17,528 nucleotides of DNA, from NCBI GenBank assembly GCA_000434555.1, contig FR880108.1, forward strand, positions 8,268-25,795. The letters are read 5' to 3'. The stretch is from Clostridium sp. CAG:524. GTDB lineage: Bacteria > Bacillota_I > Bacilli_A > RF39 > UBA660. Positions 7,227-14,574 of the stretch are shown piece by piece; the first letter of the stretch is position 1; the number at the start of each line of letters is the position of its first letter. Below the pieces are notes generated by a model that worked only from the letters and a program-made list of their open reading frames with translations, was not told the origin of the DNA and did not search any database. Position numbers and translations under genes: made by a program.

Positions 7227-7250
7227 GGTATTAAGAAATTAATATCTTTT
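7227..7250 (+). terminator. Rho-independent terminator with GAAA tetraloop after the BspA-repeat gene
   Basis: Stem GGTATTAA (7227-7234) / TTAATATC (7239-7246) with one G-U pair, GAAA loop, then TTTT. It has the same architecture as the terminator at 4885. Confidence 0.8.
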
Positions 7251-7269
7251 ATTTTATGTAAAATTATAT

Positions 7270-7275
7270 TATAAT
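7270..7275 (+). promoter_or_regulatory. -10 element for the YvlD–lgt–trxB gene run
   Basis: Consensus TATAAT (7270-7275) 53 nt after the surface gene and just past its terminator; no clear -35. It would give a leader of about 10 nt with AGGTGAT (7281-7287) at its 5' end. Confidence 0.4.
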
Positions 7276-7291
7276 TAAGTAGGTGATAAAT

Positions 7292-7729
7292 GTGAGTAAA
7301 GGTGAAATTTATAAAATTGATAGAAAGGATAACAATAGAAAAAATACATATCAGGTAAACAAGAAAGATGATTTAGTTTCATTTATAGTAGGTATACTTG
7401 TTTATGCTACTGTACTTATGATAGCAAATAGTCTATTTAAAGGTATTGAAATAGAAAATTTTTTCTATGCAATTATTGCTGCATTAATACTTAGTGGATT
7501 AAACTATACAATTAAACCTATCTTGATATATTGGACGCTTCCACTTAGTGTTATGACATTTGGAATAGCATATCCAATAGTAAATATGATTATTTTAAAA
7601 TTATGCGATATTATTATGGGAAGTTCATTTAATATAAATGGATTCTTTGCTACTTTTGTAATAGCAATATTTATAAGTGGGCTTAAAATAATTCTTGATA
7701 ATATAATTACTAAGAATGTAGGGAGATAA
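7292..7729 (+). CDS. Membrane protein, phage holin family 4 / YvlD-like
   Basis: 145 residues with a charged N-terminal tail (KGEIYKIDRKDNNRK) and about four membrane segments (roughly 29-50, 57-72, 78-110, 118-140). The pattern NYTIKPILIYWTLPLSVMTFG followed by PIVNMIIL matches the family typified by B. subtilis YvlD (PF04020); its function is not firmly known, although it is linked to envelope stress. The GTG at 7292 is preferred because AGGTGAT (7281-7287) precedes it by 4 nt; an in-frame GTG at 7283 lies inside that site. The stop is 2 nt before lgt. In B. subtilis yvlD lies close to lgt, so the order looks ancestral. Confidence 0.8.
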   Translation: MSKGEIYKIDRKDNNRKNTYQVNKKDDLVSFIVGILVYATVLMIANSLFKGIEIENFFYAIIAALILSGLNYTIKPILIYWTLPLSVMTFGIAYPIVNMIILKLCDIIMGSSFNINGFFATFVIAIFISGLKIILDNIITKNVGR

Positions 7730-7731
7730 TT

Positions 7732-8544
7732 ATGGATACAATTATAACAATAGGTAATTTTTCATTAAAATGGTATAGTGTTTTAATAACTATCGCTGTT
7801 ATTATTGCATATTATATGATTTATAGTGAAAGTAAAAGATTTAATATTAAAAGCGAATTTATATTTAATATGATGTTTTGGACAATAATATTTGGAATAC
7901 TTGGGGCAAGACTTTATTACGTTATATTTAATTGGACTTATTATAGTGAACACTTAAGTGAAATATATAAAATATGGAATGGTGGTCTTGCTATACATGG
8001 TGGTATTATTGCTGGTGCTTTAACTGTAATTATATATTGTAAAAAATATAAGGTTAAAGTAGGAAGAATTATGGATTTAATAATTCCAGCATTACTTTTA
8101 GGACAAGCATTAGGTAGATGGGGTAACTTCTTTAATGGTGAAGCATATGGTACTATTGTTACTAAAGCTACACTTGAAAATATGAAAATTATACCTGAAT
8201 TTGTTATTAAAAACATGTATATAAATGGATATTATCATTTACCAATGTTCTACTTTGAATCATTATGGTGCTTTTTAGGATTTATTATTGCATTAATTTT
8301 AAGAAGAAGAAAATATATTAAAAAAGGACAACTTACTGGATTTTATTTAATGTGGTATGGAGTTGATAGATTTGTTATTGAAATATTTAGAACAGATAGT
8401 TTAATGCTAGGTAACTTAAAAGTAGCAAGAATAGTAAGCGTTATTATGTTTATACTTGGAGTTATGATAGAACTTGTTCAAAGTAGAAAACCTAAATTAG
8501 ATGATTTATATAATTCGGTAGAAACAGAAGAAATAAGATTTTAG
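7732..8544 (+). CDS. lgt: Phosphatidylglycerol–prolipoprotein diacylglyceryl transferase
   Basis: Integral membrane enzyme that transfers diacylglyceryl from phosphatidylglycerol to the lipobox Cys of prolipoproteins, the first step of lipoprotein maturation. 270 residues, about seven membrane segments. It has the Lgt core NGGLAIHGGI (83-92, essential His region), the signature GRWGNFFNGEAYG (128-140, with Arg and Glu), and the C-terminal YGVDRFVIEIFRTD with the catalytic-site Arg. It starts with ATG 2 nt after the YvlD-like gene, with GGGAGA upstream. A client in the window is the LSGC lipoprotein at 13410-14270. A second, degenerate Lgt-like protein occurs at 16071-16757. Confidence 0.96.
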   Translation: MDTIITIGNFSLKWYSVLITIAVIIAYYMIYSESKRFNIKSEFIFNMMFWTIIFGILGARLYYVIFNWTYYSEHLSEIYKIWNGGLAIHGGIIAGALTVIIYCKKYKVKVGRIMDLIIPALLLGQALGRWGNFFNGEAYGTIVTKATLENMKIIPEFVIKNMYINGYYHLPMFYFESLWCFLGFIIALILRRRKYIKKGQLTGFYLMWYGVDRFVIEIFRTDSLMLGNLKVARIVSVIMFILGVMIELVQSRKPKLDDLYNSVETEEIRF

Positions 8545-8552
8545 GAGGTATC

Positions 8553-9410
8553 ATGTTTGATCTAATAATTATAGGTGCTGGTCCTGCTGGTATGAGTGCT
8601 AGTGTATATGCAAGTAAAGCTAATTTAAATACATTATTAATAGAAAGTGATACTCCTGGAGGACTATTAAATAAAATAAATAAAATAGATAACTATTTAG
8701 GATTTAAAAATATAAATGGAAGTGATCTTGCATTTAATATGTATGAACATGTTAGAAGTGAAGGAATAATATTAAAACATGAAAAAGTACTTGGTATAAA
8801 AAAAGAAAATGGATTTAAGGTTATAACAAATAAAAATGAATATAACACTAAAAAAATAATTATAGCAATAGGTAGAAAACCTATGAAAACTGGAATACCT
8901 GGAGAAACAGAATATAATAAAAAAGGTATTAGTTATTGTGCTATATGTGATAGTCATCTATATAAAGATAAAGATGTAGTTGTTATTGGTGATGATAGTC
9001 TTGCATACAATGAAGCATTATATTTAAATGATATATGTTCTACAGTTACATTTATTACAACTAATAAAGATATCAAAAGTGATAAAATAAATATTGTTAA
9101 TTCAAATGTAAAAGAATTTATAGGAAACGATATTCTTACTGGAGTAGTGCTAGAAAATAATGAAACTATTAAATGTAGTGCAGCATTTATATACAAAGGT
9201 TATATGACTGAAGTAAGCTTCTTAAAAGATTTAAATATCATAAATGATAAAGGTAATATTGATGTAGATGATAGATATGAAACACATGAAAAAGGTATTT
9301 ATGCAGTAGGCGACATTATAAATAAAAAAGTATATCAAATTGCTACAGCTGTAAGTGATGGATGCAATGCAGCACTAAATGTAAAAATGGATATAACAAA
9401 TGAAAAATAA
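8553..9410 (+). CDS. trxB: Thioredoxin reductase-like flavoprotein lacking NADPH motifs
   Basis: 285 residues, shorter than the usual ~310. FAD-binding GAGPAGMSA (8-16) and the C-terminal GDIINKK…QIATAVSDG are intact, as is the redox-active CAIC (129-132) followed by Asp. Family members reduce thioredoxin in the cytoplasm. The second Rossmann motif, normally GGGDSA/GGGNTA, reads GDDSLA (146-151), and the 2'-phosphate-binding HRRxxxR, expected at about 169-175, reads TTNKDIK. The enzyme therefore probably does not use NADPH normally; NADH, ferredoxin (as in the flavin-type FFTR enzymes) or another donor is possible. The ATG is preceded by AGGAGG. It sits 8 nt after lgt and overlaps the next gene by 11 nt. 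The family is secure; the electron donor and the symbol's functional implication are less so. Confidence 0.85.
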   Translation: MFDLIIIGAGPAGMSASVYASKANLNTLLIESDTPGGLLNKINKIDNYLGFKNINGSDLAFNMYEHVRSEGIILKHEKVLGIKKENGFKVITNKNEYNTKKIIIAIGRKPMKTGIPGETEYNKKGISYCAICDSHLYKDKDVVVIGDDSLAYNEALYLNDICSTVTFITTNKDIKSDKINIVNSNVKEFIGNDILTGVVLENNETIKCSAAFIYKGYMTEVSFLKDLNIINDKGNIDVDDRYETHEKGIYAVGDIINKKVYQIATAVSDGCNAALNVKMDITNEK

Positions 9411-9771
9411 AGATATCTATATAATAATATTAATTAACATAATACTTTTAATACTACTTTATACTATTAAATCAAATAGATATATAATAATACTAATTGA
9501 AATAATATTATATTTAAGTTATTATATATACCTGTTAATTAAGAAAAAATATATTGGTCATAAAATAATTATTAGTAATTTTATAATGTGTCTTATAGGT
9601 ATATTAATTATATATATAAGTGGTAATATGAATTTTGTTATAGATGAAGATTTAAGCAATATTGAAGAATCTTTCTCTATATATTCATTCTTTATTATTA
9701 ATACATTATATAGTTTAATATTTATAATAACAAATGGTATAAAGTTACTTATTAATAAAATAAAAGAATAA
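9400..9771 (+). CDS. Small hydrophobic membrane protein, unknown function
   Basis: 123 residues, extremely rich in Ile and Leu, with about four predicted membrane segments (approximately 6-22, 28-47, 56-74, 95-113) and an acidic loop FVIDEDLSNIEE before the last. It fills the space between trxB and rlmB. The ATG lies inside the 3' end of trxB (11-nt overlap) with no good ribosome site, so translation is likely coupled to trxB. I recognise no family. Because the base composition is AT-rich, Ile/Leu-rich ORFs can be spurious, but the length, position and overlap favour a real gene. Confidence 0.6.
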   Translation: MKNKDIYIIILINIILLILLYTIKSNRYIIILIEIILYLSYYIYLLIKKKYIGHKIIISNFIMCLIGILIIYISGNMNFVIDEDLSNIEESFSIYSFFIINTLYSLIFIITNGIKLLINKIKE

Positions 9772-9781
9772 TGGAGGAATT

Positions 9782-10480
9782 ATGCTTGTATATGGTAGAA
9801 ATGTAGTACGTGAAATATTAAATAGTAATACTAAAGTATATAAAGTATTTCTAGATAATAATTTTCAAGATAATGAATTATTAGAAAAAATAGATAAAAA
9901 GAATCTAAAGAAGTTTCATATTGATAAAAATAAAATAGATAAGATGTGTGGTAGTAGTACTAATCAAGGTATTGCATTAGATATAGAAGAATATGGATAT
10001 TTAAATATTGATGTATTAGAAAATGATGATAAAGCAAATTTTATTGTTATGTTAGATTCTATTGAAGATCCACATAATTTTGGAGCTATTATTAGAACTT
10101 GTGAATGTGCTGGTGTTGATTATATAATTATACCTAAAAATAGAAGCGTTAGTGTTAACAGTACTGTTTATAAGACTTCTAGTGGTGCATTAAACAATGT
10201 TAAAATAATAGAAGTAGTAAATCTTAATAATACAATAAAGAAACTCAAAACACTTGGATTTTGGGTATATGGTAGTGATGCTTTAGGAAAAGACTATAGA
10301 AGTATTAAGTATGATTCTAAAACATGTCTTATAATTGGTAGTGAAGGACATGGTCTTAAAAAAATAGTAAGTAATTCATGTGATGAGATTATTTCTATAC
10401 CAATGAAAGGTAAAGTAAATTCATTAAACGCATCAGTTGCATCAGGAATACTTATATATGAAATAATGAAATATAAATAG
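9782..10480 (+). CDS. rlmB: 23S rRNA (guanosine-2'-O)-methyltransferase, SpoU/TrmH family
   Basis: 232 residues. N-terminal LVYGRNVVREIL substrate-binding domain start, then the SPOUT motifs: motif 1 DPHNFGAIIRTCECAG (96-110), motif 2 IGSEGHGL (185-192), motif 3 IPMKGKVNSLNASVASGI (206-223). Uses S-adenosylmethionine to methylate the 2'-hydroxyl of a 23S rRNA guanosine (G2251 in E. coli numbering). TGGAGG lies 5 nt before the ATG. It is followed after 7 nt by the sigH-like gene, as in B. subtilis (yacO…sigH) but without the intervening yacP/rae1, so assignment to RlmB rather than another TrmH homologue is supported by context. Confidence 0.93.
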   Translation: MLVYGRNVVREILNSNTKVYKVFLDNNFQDNELLEKIDKKNLKKFHIDKNKIDKMCGSSTNQGIALDIEEYGYLNIDVLENDDKANFIVMLDSIEDPHNFGAIIRTCECAGVDYIIIPKNRSVSVNSTVYKTSSGALNNVKIIEVVNLNNTIKKLKTLGFWVYGSDALGKDYRSIKYDSKTCLIIGSEGHGLKKIVSNSCDEIISIPMKGKVNSLNASVASGILIYEIMKYK

Positions 10481-10487
10481 GTGTATT

Positions 10488-11099
10488 ATGAACTATGAAG
10501 AACTAAACGATAATGAACTTGTATATTTATGTAGTGAAAATAATGAAGATGCCACTATCGAGTTAATTAATAAATATAAAAGTATGATATTAATTATATT
10601 AAAAGACTTCAAAAAGAAATATAAAATAGTTGGTGTTGAAATAACAGACTTATATCAAGAAGGATTAATAGGACTATTAAATGCAATAGATACTTATGAT
10701 AAAGATAAAGATGTAACATTCTATACATATGCGAATGCTTGTATAAAAGCATCAATAATGACAGCTATCAGAAATACATTTACATGGAAAAATAGAATAC
10801 TTAATACATCGTATTCACTTGATAAAATGTATGAAGATTCAGAAAGCAATTTTTATGACTTATTTAAAGATGAAAGAGAAGAACCTAATAGAAAATTAAT
10901 AGATCGTGAAGAAACATTAGAATTAAAAAATAAAATAACATCTAAATTAAGTGATAAAGAAAAAGTAATATTTGATCTTAAACTTAAAGGACTTGATAAT
11001 AAAGAAATAGCAGATCTTATTGATAAAGATAAGAAATATGTAGAAAATACCATATTTAGAATAAAGAAAAAATATAAAGAGTTAGAAATAGAGAGGTAA
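10488..11099 (+). CDS. sigH: RNA polymerase sigma factor, SigH-like (sigma-70 family)
   Basis: 203 residues. Region 2 is clear: LNDNELVYL… at the start, then DLYQEGLIGLLNAIDTYD (54-71) and FYTYANACIKASIMTAI, leading to the LNTSYSLD stretch seen in SigH. Region 4 has TSKLSDKEKVIF followed by the helix-turn-helix GLDNKEIADLIDKDKKYVENTI (about 168-190). In Bacillus SigH drives stationary-phase, competence and early sporulation genes, while in staphylococci it drives competence genes; its regulon here is unknown. Position after rlmB matches the B. subtilis order and supports orthology. AGGTG precedes the ATG. It ends 3 nt before ruvA. Confidence 0.85.
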   Translation: MNYEELNDNELVYLCSENNEDATIELINKYKSMILIILKDFKKKYKIVGVEITDLYQEGLIGLLNAIDTYDKDKDVTFYTYANACIKASIMTAIRNTFTWKNRILNTSYSLDKMYEDSESNFYDLFKDEREEPNRKLIDREETLELKNKITSKLSDKEKVIFDLKLKGLDNKEIADLIDKDKKYVENTIFRIKKKYKELEIER

Positions 11100-11102
11100 A
11101 AT

Positions 11103-11657
11103 ATGTTTGATTATTTAAAAGGAAAAGTAAGTATTACTGCTCCTAATTATGTTGTTATTGATTGTAATGGTGTAGGATATAAAATATTTACACCAAATCC
11201 ATATAAGTTTAAAGAAGGAGAAACTTGTACTGCATATGTTTATAATCATATAAGAGAAGATGAAAATTCATTATATGGTTTTACAACTTATGAAGAAAGA
11301 GAATTATTTTTAAAACTTATTGGTGTTAAAGGACTTGGACCTAAAATGGCACTTCCTATACTTGCAACTGGATCAATTAGTGGTATAGTTGATGCGATTG
11401 ATAGAGAAAATATATTATATTTAAAGAAGTTTCCTAAAATTGGAGACAAAGTTGCTAAACAAATAATACTTGATTTAAAAGGTAAACTTTCTAGTATTGA
11501 ATGTACTGATGTCAATAATTCAAGTGAAGACCTTGCAGCTGCACTAGAAGCACTTGGATATAAAGGAAGCGATATAAAGAGTGTAATTGCTAGAGTTGAC
11601 CCAAGTCTTCCTATTGAAAATCAAATTAAAGAAGCATTAAAATTATTATTAAAGTAA
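11103..11657 (+). CDS. ruvA: Holliday junction branch-migration protein RuvA
   Basis: 184 residues (usual ~200). OB-fold domain I (FDYLKGKVSITAPNYVVIDCNGVGYKI), then YNHIREDENSLYGF, two helix-hairpin-helix motifs in domain II (LIGVKGLGPKMAL and FPKIGDKVAKQII followed by LDLKGKL), and a short linker to the RuvB-binding domain III (LAAALEALGYKGSDIK…IKEALKLLL). The RuvA tetramer binds four-way junctions and loads the RuvB motor. In the second hairpin the usual GIGKKTAER reads KIGDKVAKQ. GAGAGG precedes the ATG. It is separated from ruvB by a nucleotidase gene. Confidence 0.95.
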   Translation: MFDYLKGKVSITAPNYVVIDCNGVGYKIFTPNPYKFKEGETCTAYVYNHIREDENSLYGFTTYEERELFLKLIGVKGLGPKMALPILATGSISGIVDAIDRENILYLKKFPKIGDKVAKQIILDLKGKLSSIECTDVNNSSEDLAAALEALGYKGSDIKSVIARVDPSLPIENQIKEALKLLLK

Positions 11658-11668
11658 AGGAGTAAATT

Positions 11669-12244
11669 ATGGTAATTGGAATTGATATGGATGATACAAT
11701 ATGTTCAACTAACGAACTTATTATTGTAGAAGCAGATAAATATGATAAAGAAGTACTTGGCGGAACAGGTGTGAAAGATGTAAAAGCGTATGAATTTAAT
11801 GATATGCTTGGTTGGGCACCTGAAATGAAAGGACAATTTTTTAAAGATAGACTTGAATACATTATGTCTCATGCAACTATTAAAGAAGATGCAAAAGAAG
11901 TTATTAATAGACTTCATGATAAAGGATTTAAAATTATAATTATATCTTTTAGAAAAGCAAAGTATTTGAAAGACCCATATATGCTTACAAAGAATTGGCT
12001 AGACGAGAATGGCGTTAAATATGATAGGATTTATGTAGATACAGGCTCTAAAGTAGATGAATGTATTGAATCAAAAGTAAATTTATTTATTGATGATAAA
12101 GAGAGTCATTGTGAAGAAGTAAGTGAAGCAGGCATTGATGTTATATTATTTACTAATGCATATAACATTGAAGAAACTAGATTTGTACGTAAAGATAATT
12201 GGAAAGATATAGAAAAATATATAGAGGAAAAATATAATGGATGA
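11669..12244 (+). CDS. HAD nucleotidase, NT5C/YqfW-type (putative 5'-deoxynucleotidase)
   Basis: 191 residues. HAD motif I IGIDMDDTICSTNE is at the N-terminus (D6, D8), motif II is the Ser of IIIISFRKAKYLKD, and the C-terminal acidic motif is LFIDDKESHCEEVSEAGI followed by ILFTNAYN, which is characteristic of the NT5C/YqfW/YorS nucleotidase group. It would remove the 5' phosphate from (deoxy)nucleoside monophosphates; the exact substrate is not shown by sequence. AAAGGAG precedes the ATG. The gene lies between ruvA and ruvB, 11 nt after the former and overlapping the latter by 8 nt, so co-expression with the branch-migration machinery is likely. Confidence 0.85.
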   Translation: MVIGIDMDDTICSTNELIIVEADKYDKEVLGGTGVKDVKAYEFNDMLGWAPEMKGQFFKDRLEYIMSHATIKEDAKEVINRLHDKGFKIIIISFRKAKYLKDPYMLTKNWLDENGVKYDRIYVDTGSKVDECIESKVNLFIDDKESHCEEVSEAGIDVILFTNAYNIEETRFVRKDNWKDIEKYIEEKYNG

Positions 12245-13250
12245 GAGAATAGTTACTAATCATGAACTTGAAGCTGATACTTTTGAACGTACGATTAGGC
12301 CTGATTCTTTTGATGAATATATAGGACAAACAGATGTAAAAGAAAATATAAAGGTATTTGTTAAGGCTGCCAAAATAAGAAATACTAACCTAGATCATGT
12401 ACTTTTATATGGTCCTCCTGGGCTTGGTAAAACTACACTTGCTCATATTATTGCAAATGAACTTGGTAGTAATATTAAAACAGCAAGTGGACCTACTATA
12501 GAAAAAAGTGGTGATCTTGCCGCTATACTTTCTACGCTTGAACCAAATGATGTACTATTTATAGACGAAATACATAGAATTCCAAGGTATATAGAAGAAA
12601 TACTTTATAGTGCTATGGAAGATTTTAAACTTGATATCATTATTGGCGGAGAAGGTCAAAGCAGAAGTATTAAGATTGATTTACCACCATTTACTTTAGT
12701 AGGAGCTACAACTCGTGCTGGGGATTTATCTAGTCCATTAAGAGATAGATTTGGTATTGTTTCTAAATTAGAATTTTATAGTAATGATGAGCTTGCTGAA
12801 ATTGTTAAAAGAACTGCTAGAGTATTAAATGTAGAAATAGATGAAGAATCTGCTCATGAAATTGCCATTAGAAGTAGAAAAACACCTAGAATTGCTAATA
12901 GATTATTAAAAAGAGTTAGCGATTTTGCATTAGTTGAAAGCGATGGAAAAATAAATATTGATGTTGTAAAAAAAGCATTATCAAGACTTAAAATTAATGA
13001 TAATGGACTTGATAGTACTGATGTTGAATATTTAATGAGTATTGTTAATAAATTTAATGGAGGACCGGTTGGTATTGAATCAATAGCTTCATCTATTGGT
13101 GAAGAAGCAACTACCATTGAAGATGTAATTGAACCATTTTTATTACAAGAAGGATATGTTAAAAGAACTAGTAGAGGTAGAATAGTTACTGAAAAAACAT
13201 ATAGAGAATTTAAAATAAATACGCAAAGAACACTATTTGATTATGAATAG
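12237..13250 (+). CDS. ruvB: Holliday junction branch-migration ATPase RuvB
   Basis: 337 residues, normal length. Walker A GPPGLGKTTL (59-68), Walker B VLFIDEIHR (106-113), sensor 1 GATTRAGDLSSPLRDRFG (156-173, including the arginine finger in PLRDR), sensor 2 TPRIANRLLKRVSDFA, and a winged-helix end LLQEGYVKRTSRGR. The hexameric motor drives junction migration with RuvA. The ATG overlaps the last 8 nt of the nucleotidase gene. The nearest purine-rich site is AGAGGAAA inside that gene. The TAG stop at 13248-13250 is followed directly by a small in-frame-shifted ORF. Confidence 0.97.
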   Translation: MDERIVTNHELEADTFERTIRPDSFDEYIGQTDVKENIKVFVKAAKIRNTNLDHVLLYGPPGLGKTTLAHIIANELGSNIKTASGPTIEKSGDLAAILSTLEPNDVLFIDEIHRIPRYIEEILYSAMEDFKLDIIIGGEGQSRSIKIDLPPFTLVGATTRAGDLSSPLRDRFGIVSKLEFYSNDELAEIVKRTARVLNVEIDEESAHEIAIRSRKTPRIANRLLKRVSDFALVESDGKINIDVVKKALSRLKINDNGLDSTDVEYLMSIVNKFNGGPVGIESIASSIGEEATTIEDVIEPFLLQEGYVKRTSRGRIVTEKTYREFKINTQRTLFDYE

Positions 13251-13402
13251 TGTTTTATTATACATTTAAAAATAAGAATGGTATAAATAAATTAAAATCA
13301 ATAATAAATAAAATCATTGATGAAAAAGTTAGCAAAATAACAATTACTGATTCTAAAAATGAAATACCAAAAGATGTTGTAATAACAATTTTAATTAAAT
13401 AA
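13250..13402 (+). CDS. Possible 50-residue small ORF or gene remnant after ruvB
   Basis: The G of the ruvB TAG stop begins a GTG-initiated frame (+2 relative to ruvB) of 50 residues: lysine/isoleucine-rich, with segments KLKSIINKIIDEKV, KITITDSKNEIP and a terminal VVITILIK. It has no real ribosome site, ends just before the convergent terminator, and resembles nothing I know. It may be a truncated remnant of a longer gene or chance in AT-rich DNA. It fills most of the 150-nt space between ruvB and the terminator. Confidence 0.25.
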   Translation: MFYYTFKNKNGINKLKSIINKIIDEKVSKITITDSKNEIPKDVVITILIK

Positions 13403-13433
13403 AAAAGAATTATTTTTTATATAATTCCTTTTT
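13401..13433. terminator. Bidirectional terminator between ruvB side and the lipoprotein gene
   Basis: Stem GAATTAT (13407-13413) / ATAATTC (13421-13427) with a 7-nt loop, preceded by AAAAAA (a U tract on the minus strand) and followed by CTTTTT on the plus strand. The stop codon of the minus-strand lipoprotein (13410-13412) lies in the stem. The stem is all A/T except its closing pair, so it is weaker than the others. Confidence 0.6.
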
Positions 13434-14270
13434 GTAGTTATCAATTACATCATTCATCATTGATATATAATCTTTATTTTCATTTTTATCTTCTTCAGTT
13501 ATTGTAAACATACTTTTAATAGGTACTTTTACTATTGAATTTTCACTTATAAATTTTTCTTGTCTTTCATTAAGTTCGTCAGTTTCTAAATAATAAACAT
13601 ATTGTATATCTTTTGATTTAACTAACTTAGTAGCTTCTGCATAGGCTTTGTCTATTGTTTTATTATTATCATCTAAAGATATAACATTTATATTATATTT
13701 TGTTAAATAATTAAATATATCATTAGTTGTAAGTATTGTATTATAGTTACCATTTTTACCTATATCATATAAGTTAACATCTAGTTCACTTATCATTTCA
13801 TTTAACTTTTTATAATTATCTTCAATTTTTTCTTTTACATAAACATTATCATTATATTCAATTAATCCTGATTTAATATTGCTACATAGCATTAAATAAT
13901 TAGAAGGATTCAACCACATACTCTCATTCTTTAAATCTCTATTCATTCCTTTAGTAGCATCTACAAGCCCAATATTATCATTTCTATTATATAAGTCTTT
14001 AGCTAAATAAGCTTCACCAGATACACCACTATATATAAATAATTCACCAGTAGCATATTTATCTTTCTTTTTTTCAGTAACTTTATAATCACTCTTAGAA
14101 CCATTTGGATAAACACTACTTATTTTTGCATAATCACTATACATCATATTAGTAGCATATTCAATAGGGTAAGTAGTGACATATAAATACTTATCACTAA
14201 AATCATCATTTAAACTACATCCAGATAACATTAAAACACATAATAATAACACACTAAATACTTTTTTCAT
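13410..14270 (-). CDS. Lipoprotein with ZnuA/TroA-type fold, metal ligands lost
   Basis: 286 residues from the ATG at 14270, chosen because AAGGAGAGAG lies just upstream and because it gives a proper lipoprotein signal (MKKVFSVLLL…LSGC, lipid-modified Cys18). The remaining order follows cluster A-I metal-binding proteins: VTTYPIEYATNM, a PNGSKSDY loop, a FIYSGVSGE segment, ESMWLNPSNYLML, TTNDIFNYL and a terminal DYISMM. In that family Zn/Mn is bound by three His and an acidic residue. Here the equivalents appear to be Ser60 (PGxxPHDY), Ser117 (DPHVWL) and Asn183 (TSHDAFxYL), and the late Asp is not obvious. It may therefore not bind metal in the classical way. No ABC permease or ATPase genes adjoin it. 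The start lies within yidD (17-nt overlap). Confidence 0.75.
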   Translation of the reverse strand: MKKVFSVLLLCVLMLSGCSLNDDFSDKYLYVTTYPIEYATNMMYSDYAKISSVYPNGSKSDYKVTEKKKDKYATGELFIYSGVSGEAYLAKDLYNRNDNIGLVDATKGMNRDLKNESMWLNPSNYLMLCSNIKSGLIEYNDNVYVKEKIEDNYKKLNEMISELDVNLYDIGKNGNYNTILTTNDIFNYLTKYNINVISLDDNNKTIDKAYAEATKLVKSKDIQYVYYLETDELNERQEKFISENSIVKVPIKSMFTITEEDKNENKDYISMMNDVIDNYKKELYKK

Positions 14271-14487
14271 AACTCTCTCCTTCACGAATAACAGGGTCAT
14301 AACCAACTTTACCAAATGGATGGCACCTAAATATTCTCTTTATTCCTTTTTTAATTCCCTTTATACCATATATATTAATACATTCCTTCATATATTCACT
14401 ACATGTAGGAGTAAATCTACACATTGAATGACAATGAAGAGGTGTTATTTGATATATATCTATTAACTTAATTAATATTTTTTTCAT
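14254..14487 (-). CDS. yidD: Membrane protein insertion efficiency factor YidD
   Basis: 77 residues with the complete YidD signature: ILIKLIDIYQITPLH, CRFTPTCSEY (23-32), YGIKGIKKGIKRIFRC and HPFGKVGYDPV. YidD is a small membrane-associated protein that assists YidC-dependent insertion. In many bacteria it sits in the rpmH–rnpA–yidD–yidC cluster; here it is alone with a lipoprotein gene, which starts inside its 3' end. The ATG at 14487 is fixed by the conserved N-terminal helix. The upstream region is AT-rich with TATAAT-like hexamers on the minus strand (14507-14512, 14494-14499) but no clear -35 or ribosome site. Confidence 0.95.
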   Translation of the reverse strand: MKKILIKLIDIYQITPLHCHSMCRFTPTCSEYMKECINIYGIKGIKKGIKRIFRCHPFGKVGYDPVIREGESYEKSI

Positions 14488-14542
14488 GTATTAATTATAT
14501 AATAAAATTATATAAAAATAAATATCTTTTTAATATCCTTTA

Positions 14543-14551
14543 TGTTATACT
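14543..14551 (+). promoter_or_regulatory. Extended -10 promoter upstream of the zinc-ribbon genes
   Basis: TGTTATACT, an extended -10 (TG, one base, TATACT), lies 23 nt before the ATG of the frameshifted zinc-ribbon gene. No convincing -35 is seen, as is common for extended -10 promoters. It is divergent from yidD. Confidence 0.45.
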
Positions 14552-14574
14552 AGACATATATAGTAGAGATGTGT

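Noticed and set aside
13251..13409. Riboswitch or structured RNA between ruvB and the convergent lipoprotein
   Set aside because: Apart from the terminator hairpin, I see no conserved structured element; the stretch is AT-rich and mostly covered by a doubtful small ORF.
14271..14315. Extension of the ZnuA-like protein to a start at 14315
   Set aside because: It would place 15 residues before a clean lipoprotein signal peptide. The ATG at 14270 has a strong AAGGAGAGAG.
14488..14574. tRNA or small RNA in the divergent yidD/zinc-ribbon spacer
   Set aside because: Only AT-rich promoter-like sequence is present, with no cloverleaf arms or strong stem-loops.
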